This document shows, one piece after another, positions 59,578 to 64,000 of a stretch of 64,000 bases of DNA. How positions within the stretch are numbered: position 1 is the stretch's first letter; every line of letters begins with the position of its first letter. Origin of the DNA: CAVXNB01 sp963763085 (GTDB lineage: Bacteria > Actinomycetota > Acidimicrobiia > Acidimicrobiales > Bog-793); the NCBI GenBank assembly GCA_963763085.1, contig CAVXNB010000004.1:62001-126000 (forward strand). Reading direction: 5' to 3'. Position numbers and translations under genes: made by a program. Under the pieces are notes generated by a model that did no database searches, had not been told where the DNA came from, and saw only the letters and a program-made list of their open reading frames with translations.

Positions 59578-60914
59578 GCCTCGAGCCTCCGGAAGACCGT
59601 TATCTTGTCCTCGCCGACCCTCTCGCGGAACATGGGGTCGTCGATCCCGAGTCCGTCGCTCGGCGCCAGGCAGCGGACGCCGATCTTGCCTTCGTGCAGA
59701 TTGAAGTGGACCTGTGCCGCCGCCTCTCCCACCTCGGCGAGCGGGTACACCGCGGACAGGATCGGCTGGATCCGTCCCCGGGCGATCAGCTTGTTGGCTT
59801 CCCAAGCCTCTTTGTAATTGGCGAAATGACTCGACTTGATCGTCTTGAGCTTCATCCAGAGATGACGGTTGTCGTACTCGATCATGTAACCGGACGTGGC
59901 GGCACAGGTGACGATCGTGCCGCCGCGTTTGGCGACGAAGACCGACGCGCCCATCGTCTCGCGGCCCGGGTGCTCGAAGACGACATCGGGATCCTCGCCG
60001 ACGAGCGACCGGATGTCCTTGCCGAGACGCCGCCACTCGGACTCGTCCTGGGTGTGCCCGTCGCTCCAGAAACGGTACCCGGCCGCACTCCGGTCGATCA
60101 CCGCCTCACATCCGAGCGCCTCGAGCAGCTTCACCTTGGAAGGTGACGACACCACGCCGACGGGGATACCTCCGCCGTTCAGCACGTACTGCACCGCATA
60201 GCCCCCGAGGCCTCCGGTCGCCCCCCATATGAGGACGACGTCGCCTTGTTTCATCTGGGCACCGTTTCTGCTGACGAGCATGCGGTACGAGGTCGAGTTG
60301 CAAAGGGCGTTGGCGGCCGCTTCCTCCCAGCTGAGATGCGCCGGCTTGGGCATGAGCTGGTTCGCCCGGACGAGCGCCAGGTCGGCGAGACCACCGAAGT
60401 TCGTCTCGAAGCCCCAGATCCGCTGGTTCGAAGCCAGCATGGCGTCGTCGTGAGCGTCGGGATCCTGGGCGTCGACGTAGTTGCAGTGGACGACGACCTT
60501 GTCACCGGGATGCCAGTTGCGGACGGCGGATCCGACGCGGACCACGACGCCGGCGGCGTCGGAGCCGACCACGTGGTACGGCAGGTCGTGGCGTTTGCCC
60601 CAGGCGCTCTCCCGGCCGAGGCGCTCGAGGAAGCCGAACGTCGGCAACGGTTCGAAGACCGAGGTCCACACCGTGTTGAAGTTGATCGCGCTGGCCATGA
60701 CGGCCACGAAACACTCGTCGGGAGCGAGCTCAGGGGTGGCGACGTCGTCGACGTGCAGCGAAAGCCTCGGGTCCTTCTGGCTGTTGGGGAGACCGGCGAA
60801 CATCTCCGTCTCGCTCTTCAGGATGAGTGCCGCACGGTAGTGGTCGGGCAACGCGATCGAGGCGAGCTCCTGCCCGCCCGCACCGCCAAGGATCGCGTCC
60901 CGGAACCGCTCCAT
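59574..60914 (-). CDS. ccr: Crotonyl-CoA carboxylase/reductase
   Basis: A 446-aa medium-chain dehydrogenase/reductase, NADPH-dependent, which carboxylates and reduces crotonyl-CoA to (2S)-ethylmalonyl-CoA. Diagnostic Ccr segments: DPRLSLHVDDVATPELAPDE, VMASAINFNTVWTSVFEPLP, RHDLPYHVVGSDAAGVVVRV, RIWGFETNFGGLADLALVRA, VLIWGATGGLGGYAVQYVLN (nucleotide-binding), VVFEHPGRETMGASVFVAKR and KSSHFANYKEAWEANKLIAR. Length is normal. Divergent from the thiolase gene (112-bp gap) and coupled to the epimerase. It is the key enzyme of the pathway and strongly supports that assignment for the neighbouring mutase. Confidence 0.96.
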   Translation of the reverse strand: MERFRDAILGGAGGQELASIALPDHYRAALILKSETEMFAGLPNSQKDPRLSLHVDDVATPELAPDECFVAVMASAINFNTVWTSVFEPLPTFGFLERLGRESAWGKRHDLPYHVVGSDAAGVVVRVGSAVRNWHPGDKVVVHCNYVDAQDPDAHDDAMLASNQRIWGFETNFGGLADLALVRANQLMPKPAHLSWEEAAANALCNSTSYRMLVSRNGAQMKQGDVVLIWGATGGLGGYAVQYVLNGGGIPVGVVSSPSKVKLLEALGCEAVIDRSAAGYRFWSDGHTQDESEWRRLGKDIRSLVGEDPDVVFEHPGRETMGASVFVAKRGGTIVTCAATSGYMIEYDNRHLWMKLKTIKSSHFANYKEAWEANKLIARGRIQPILSAVYPLAEVGEAAAQVHFNLHEGKIGVRCLAPSDGLGIDDPMFRERVGEDKITVFRRLEA

Positions 60915-61026
60915 GGGCGGGAACTGTAACCGCAGCACCACTCGTATCGAAAAGCCCGGCCGCCGGTAGGCTCGGGAACATCAGGCGGCGAAGACCGCCA
61001 TCACCCACAAGACTCCGGAGGTTCCA

Positions 61027-62211
61027 ATGTCCGGTTCAGTGATCGTTTCCGGCGCCCGCACCCCGATCGGCAAGCTCGCAGGCGCACTCGCCGGCTTCAC
61101 GGCCATGGATCTCGGCGGTTTCGCGATCGCTGCCGCCCTGGAGCGGGCGGGTATCGATCCCGAGGCCGTGGACTACGTGCTGATGGGCCAGGTGCTACAG
61201 GCGGGACAGGGCCAGATCACCGCCCGCCAGGCCGCCGTGAAGGGCGGGATACCGATGGTCACGCCGGCCACGACGGTCAACAAGGTCTGTCTCTCCGGCC
61301 TCAACACCATCCATCTCGCCGATCTCATGATCCAGGCCGGCGAGGCCTCGGTCGTCGTCGCCGGCGGCATGGAGTCGATGACCCAGGCGCCGTACCTGCT
61401 TCCCGGCGCCAGGGCCGGCTATCGCCTCGGTGACCAGAGGGTTGTGGACTCGATGATGCACGACGGGCTGTTTTGCGCGTTCGACCAGGTCGCGATGGGT
61501 GCTGGAACCGAGACCTTCGTCCGGGCGGCGGAGATCTCCCGCGAGCGGCAGGATGCGTTCGCCGCCATCTCCCACGAGCGGGCCGCCAAGGCGATCAAGG
61601 ACGGGAAGTTCGCCGAGGAGATCGTCTCGGTGTCGGTGCCCCAACGCCGGGGGGATCCGATCCTCGTCGACACCGATGAGGGAGTACGGCCGGAGACGAC
61701 CCTCGAGTCCCTCGCCGCGTTGCGTCCGGCCTTCGACAAGGAAGGCACGATCACGGCGGGCAACGCCAGCCAGATCTCGGACGGGGGAGCGGCCGTCGTG
61801 GTCATGTCCAAGGACCGTGCGAACGAACTGGGCGTCACGCCGCTCGGCGAGATCGTGGGCTACGGGCAGGTCGCCGGCCCGGACACATCACTTCTCCACC
61901 AACCGTCCCATGCGATTCGAGAGGCGCTCCGCCGCTCCGGGCTCGAGATCGGCGACCTCGATCTGGTCGAGATCAACGAGGCATTCGCAGCCGTTGGTCT
62001 GGCCTCGATGGACGACCTGGGAGTCGCCGGCGACATCGTGAACGTGAACGGCGGCGCCATCGCACTCGGCCATCCGATCGGCATGTCCGGGACCCGGCTG
62101 GCGATCACGGTGCTGTACGAGCTGCAGCGGCGCGGAGGCGGTCTCGGTGCAGTCGCCCTTTGCGGCGGTGGCGGCCAGGGGGACGCCGCGTTGCTCCGCT
62201 CGATCTCGTAA
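61027..62211 (+). CDS. Acetyl-CoA C-acetyltransferase (thiolase)
   Basis: A 394-aa biosynthetic-type thiolase: VIVSGARTPIGKLAGALAGF, nucleophile Cys in TVNKVCLSGLNTIHLADLMI, VVVAGGMESMTQAPYLLPGA, EINEAFAAVGLASM, GGAIALGHPIGMSGTRL (His) and VALCGGGGQGDAALL (second Cys). Condenses two acetyl-CoA to acetoacetyl-CoA, the entry to the ethylmalonyl-CoA pathway. CTCCGGAGGTTCCA precedes the ATG. Confidence 0.95.
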   Translation: MSGSVIVSGARTPIGKLAGALAGFTAMDLGGFAIAAALERAGIDPEAVDYVLMGQVLQAGQGQITARQAAVKGGIPMVTPATTVNKVCLSGLNTIHLADLMIQAGEASVVVAGGMESMTQAPYLLPGARAGYRLGDQRVVDSMMHDGLFCAFDQVAMGAGTETFVRAAEISRERQDAFAAISHERAAKAIKDGKFAEEIVSVSVPQRRGDPILVDTDEGVRPETTLESLAALRPAFDKEGTITAGNASQISDGGAAVVVMSKDRANELGVTPLGEIVGYGQVAGPDTSLLHQPSHAIREALRRSGLEIGDLDLVEINEAFAAVGLASMDDLGVAGDIVNVNGGAIALGHPIGMSGTRLAITVLYELQRRGGGLGAVALCGGGGQGDAALLRSIS

Positions 62212-62244
62212 CAGCCGGCCTCGTAACAGCCGGCCTTCGGGCGT

Positions 62245-62844
62245 TCAGCCGCTGAACTCCCGCCGGCCCTCCAGGGCTCGCCCGAGGGTCAGCTCGTCGG
62301 CGTACTCGAGGTCGCCTCCCACCGGCAGCCCGCTCGCGATTCGCGTCACCTTGACGCCGAGGGGCAACAGCAGCCGCGCCAGGTACATCGCCGTCGCCTC
62401 GCCTTCGAGGTTCGGGTTCGTGCAGAGGATCACCTCGAGGACGCCCGCGACGCCGAGCCGTTCGAGCAGAGGGCGGACCCGCAGCTGCTCGGGGCCGATC
62501 CCGTCGATGGGGCTGAGCGCACCTCCGAGCACGTGGTACGTGCCACGGAATTCCCGCGTCCGCTCGACGGCGACGATGTCCCGCGGGTCCTCGACGACGC
62601 AGATGATGGTCGTGTCGCGTCGCGGATCGGAGCAGATCGTGCAGAGCTCGGTCTCTGCGACGTTGAAGCACCGCTCGCAGAGTCGCATGCGGTCCTTCAC
62701 CTCCACGATCGCCTGGGCGAGGCGGAGGGCTTTCTCGCGGTCGGTCTCGAGGAGATAGAACGCGATCCTCTGGGCCGAGCGGGGTCCGACGCCGGGAAGG
62801 CGTCCGAGCTCGTCGACGAGTTCTTGAATCGGCGCGGCCAACAC
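62245..62844 (-). CDS. recR: Recombination protein RecR
   Basis: A 199-aa DNA-binding repair protein: helix-hairpin-helix LIDELGRLPGVGPRSAQRIA-like segment (residues 6-25), C4 zinc finger CERCFNVAETELCTIC, and a Toprim domain (IICVVEDPRDIVAVERTREF, YHVLGGALSPIDGIGPEQLR). Acts with RecO/RecF to load RecA at gaps. Third gene of the conserved dnaX-ybaB-recR operon. Confidence 0.98.
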   Translation of the reverse strand: MLAAPIQELVDELGRLPGVGPRSAQRIAFYLLETDREKALRLAQAIVEVKDRMRLCERCFNVAETELCTICSDPRRDTTIICVVEDPRDIVAVERTREFRGTYHVLGGALSPIDGIGPEQLRVRPLLERLGVAGVLEVILCTNPNLEGEATAMYLARLLLPLGVKVTRIASGLPVGGDLEYADELTLGRALEGRREFSG

Positions 62845-62851
62845 GGTCCGG

Positions 62852-63412
62852 TCAGGCCTCCGGCTCGTCGTCGATCACGCCGTCGTCCCCGTCGGGATCG
62901 CCCAGATCGTCGTCTTCGTCATCCTCGCCGTCGCCGCCGGCGCCGAGACCGCTCGGACCGCCGAGCGCGCCGAGCGCGCCGAGATCGATGCCCATGCCGA
63001 AATTGCCCATAAGCCCCTCGAGGTCGACGCCGCCGAGGAGACCCTCCAGATCGAGGTTGCCGACAAGCGCACCGAGATCACTCAGATCGACGCCTCCGGC
63101 AAAGGGCGGGTCGACCGGGGGCTGGATCTCCGATCGGAGCTGGGTGATCCGGCCCAGCGCGTCGCGGAGAGCCGCGAGCACGGCGTCCTCGAGAAGCGCC
63201 GGGTCTGCCGGGTCGACGATCGATGAGTCGATGTGCACGGACTCTGCTTCGAGCGACCCCCTCAGTCGGATGACGACGGCACCGCCAGCCGCGCTGCCTT
63301 CGACGACGGACGCATCGATCTCGGCCGCCCGTGCTTCGAGGTCGGCACGGGCGGCTTGGAGCTGCGAGAACAGGTCGCCCAGGCCACCGGTGGAGGGAGT
63401 CTCCTCGTCCAT
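62852..63412 (-). CDS. ybaB: YbaB/EbfC nucleoid-associated protein with acidic C-terminal extension
   Basis: A 186-aa protein; the YbaB domain covers the first 90 residues (GGLGDLFSQLQAARADLEAR, VVIRLRGSLEAESVHIDSSI, LEDAVLAALRDALGRITQLR). The remainder, absent from the roughly 105-aa standard protein, is Gly/Leu-rich then strongly acidic (DEDDDLGDPDGDDGVIDDEP) and may modulate DNA binding. ATG 63412 has GAGG upstream and starts 2 nt after the dnaX stop. Confidence 0.88.
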   Translation of the reverse strand: MDEETPSTGGLGDLFSQLQAARADLEARAAEIDASVVEGSAAGGAVVIRLRGSLEAESVHIDSSIVDPADPALLEDAVLAALRDALGRITQLRSEIQPPVDPPFAGGVDLSDLGALVGNLDLEGLLGGVDLEGLMGNFGMGIDLGALGALGGPSGLGAGGDGEDDEDDDLGDPDGDDGVIDDEPEA

Positions 63413-63414
63413 CC

Positions 63415-64000
63415 TCAAACCTCCTCAGCCCCGGGAAAAGCCTCCATGAGCCGATCCTGCGCCCACGAGACAGCGTCGCCGGCGACGTGCTCACCATGTG
63501 GGTCGAGATCATTCGGGTCGAGCATCTCGTCTGCAGCGTCTTCGAGCTCCGGCCGAGGGGTCGCCGGGACCGCGTGCCGTCCAGCGGCGAAGACCGGGCT
63601 CTCGCCCGGCAATGCCGGCGCGAGCAGAGGCGGCGTCGCCGGGCCACGGCCGTTGCCCGCCGGCGCCGTGGCACCGCCGGCACGTGACGAGCCGGGGAGC
63701 TGAGCACCTCCGACGTCCGATTCCGCGACGAGGCGCAGACCGATCGGCCGGCTGAAATAGCGTCCGAGTGCTTCCGCGACCTCTTGGGACTGCGCCTCGG
63801 CCCGGTCGACGTGGGCGGAATTCGGGAGAGCAAGAACGGCCGTCGTTCCCTCCGTGGCGACGAACCGGCCGACCGCGAAGACGGCGCGGACCCTCGGGCG
63901 GAGCTGACTCAGCACGTGGTCGCCCCAGGCAGCCACGAATTCGTCTCGGGTCGGCGGCGGTAGCTCGCTCTCGGGCGGGGCGGTTATGACGGCCTCGGCG
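63415..64000 (-). CDS. dnaX: DNA polymerase III subunit gamma/tau, C-terminal part (5' end beyond window)
   Basis: Only the C-terminal 194 residues lie in the window; the frame is open to the right edge. Visible are PPTRDEFVAAWGDHVLSQLR, VRAVFAVGRFVATEGTTAVL and QEVAEALGRYFSRPIGLRLV, the domain III-like region of actinobacterial DnaX, then a Pro/Gly-rich tail. The ATPase part is missing. Order dnaX-ybaB-recR is the classic arrangement and supports the assignment. Confidence 0.85.
   Translation of the reverse strand, partial: AEAVITAPPESELPPPTRDEFVAAWGDHVLSQLRPRVRAVFAVGRFVATEGTTAVLALPNSAHVDRAEAQSQEVAEALGRYFSRPIGLRLVAESDVGGAQLPGSSRAGGATAPAGNGRGPATPPLLAPALPGESPVFAAGRHAVPATPRPELEDAADEMLDPNDLDPHGEHVAGDAVSWAQDRLMEAFPGAEEV

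Overview
This window is high-GC bacterial DNA with dense, mostly co-directional operons, many GTG starts and frequent 1-4 nt stop/start overlaps (ATGA, GTGA). An actinobacterium is most likely, possibly from the Acidimicrobiia. The grounds are a Rhodococcus/Mycobacterium-type microcompartment locus, a large-medium fused diol dehydratase, a mycobacterial-style Lhr helicase, an ethylmalonyl-CoA pathway set with a probable acyl-CoA carboxylase epsilon subunit, and a dnaX-ybaB-recR operon. No rRNA, tRNA, CRISPR array, phage or insertion-sequence transposase is visible.

Layout. 94-6363 (minus): B12-dependent diol/glycerol dehydratase (large-medium fusion plus small subunit), its reactivase and an MmsA-type CoA-acylating dehydrogenase, with no shell genes. 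6504-18093: an amine or amino-acid catabolic island with an FAD amine oxidase, a gamma-glutamyl hydrolase, two glutamine-synthetase-like ligases, a protein with a CxHCC motif, an APC permease, a luciferase-like monooxygenase, an SDR and a DUF1116 protein. Together these resemble a gamma-glutamylation (Puu-like) route. 18087-22944 (minus): FadR-type regulator, esterase, SDR, P450, 3Fe-4S ferredoxin and epoxide-hydrolase-type enzyme. 23017-32375 (minus): a complete bacterial microcompartment operon with class III aminotransferase/phospho-lyase, CoA-acylating aldehyde dehydrogenase, two BMC-T, one BMC-H, one BMC-P, an accessory protein, an APH-type kinase, an SDR, a GntR/UTRA regulator and a TPR protein. 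This matches the actinobacterial amino-alcohol (aminoacetone) microcompartment. 32664-43000: FMN alpha-hydroxy-acid dehydrogenase, cold-shock gene with a small basic protein and a strong terminator, an ECF sigma/anti-sigma pair, an anchored hydrolase overlapping a class V aminotransferase, and a PAS kinase-response regulator-ATP-grasp cluster. 43119-50760: Lhr helicase divergent from a transsulfuration pair. 50819-62211: 3-hydroxyacyl-CoA dehydrogenase, split ethylmalonyl-CoA-mutase-type enzyme, MFS exporter, phosphoesterase, carboxylase subunits, a second ECF pair, epimerase, crotonyl-CoA carboxylase/reductase and thiolase, which make up most of an ethylmalonyl-CoA pathway. 62245-64000 (minus): recR, ybaB and the 3' part of dnaX.

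Two observations cross the whole window. First, a 100-bp imperfect palindrome with terminal inverted repeats occurs four times (one cut by the left edge), always between genes and next to GC-rich short tandem repeats; it looks like an undescribed MITE/REP-type element. Second, at least eleven otherwise well-conserved genes carry a single reading-frame break, most of them one extra base. This points to indel errors in the assembly, though a few breaks coincide with GC-rich tandem repeats that could be real mutation hot spots. Frame-broken genes are therefore annotated as single genes with the break noted.
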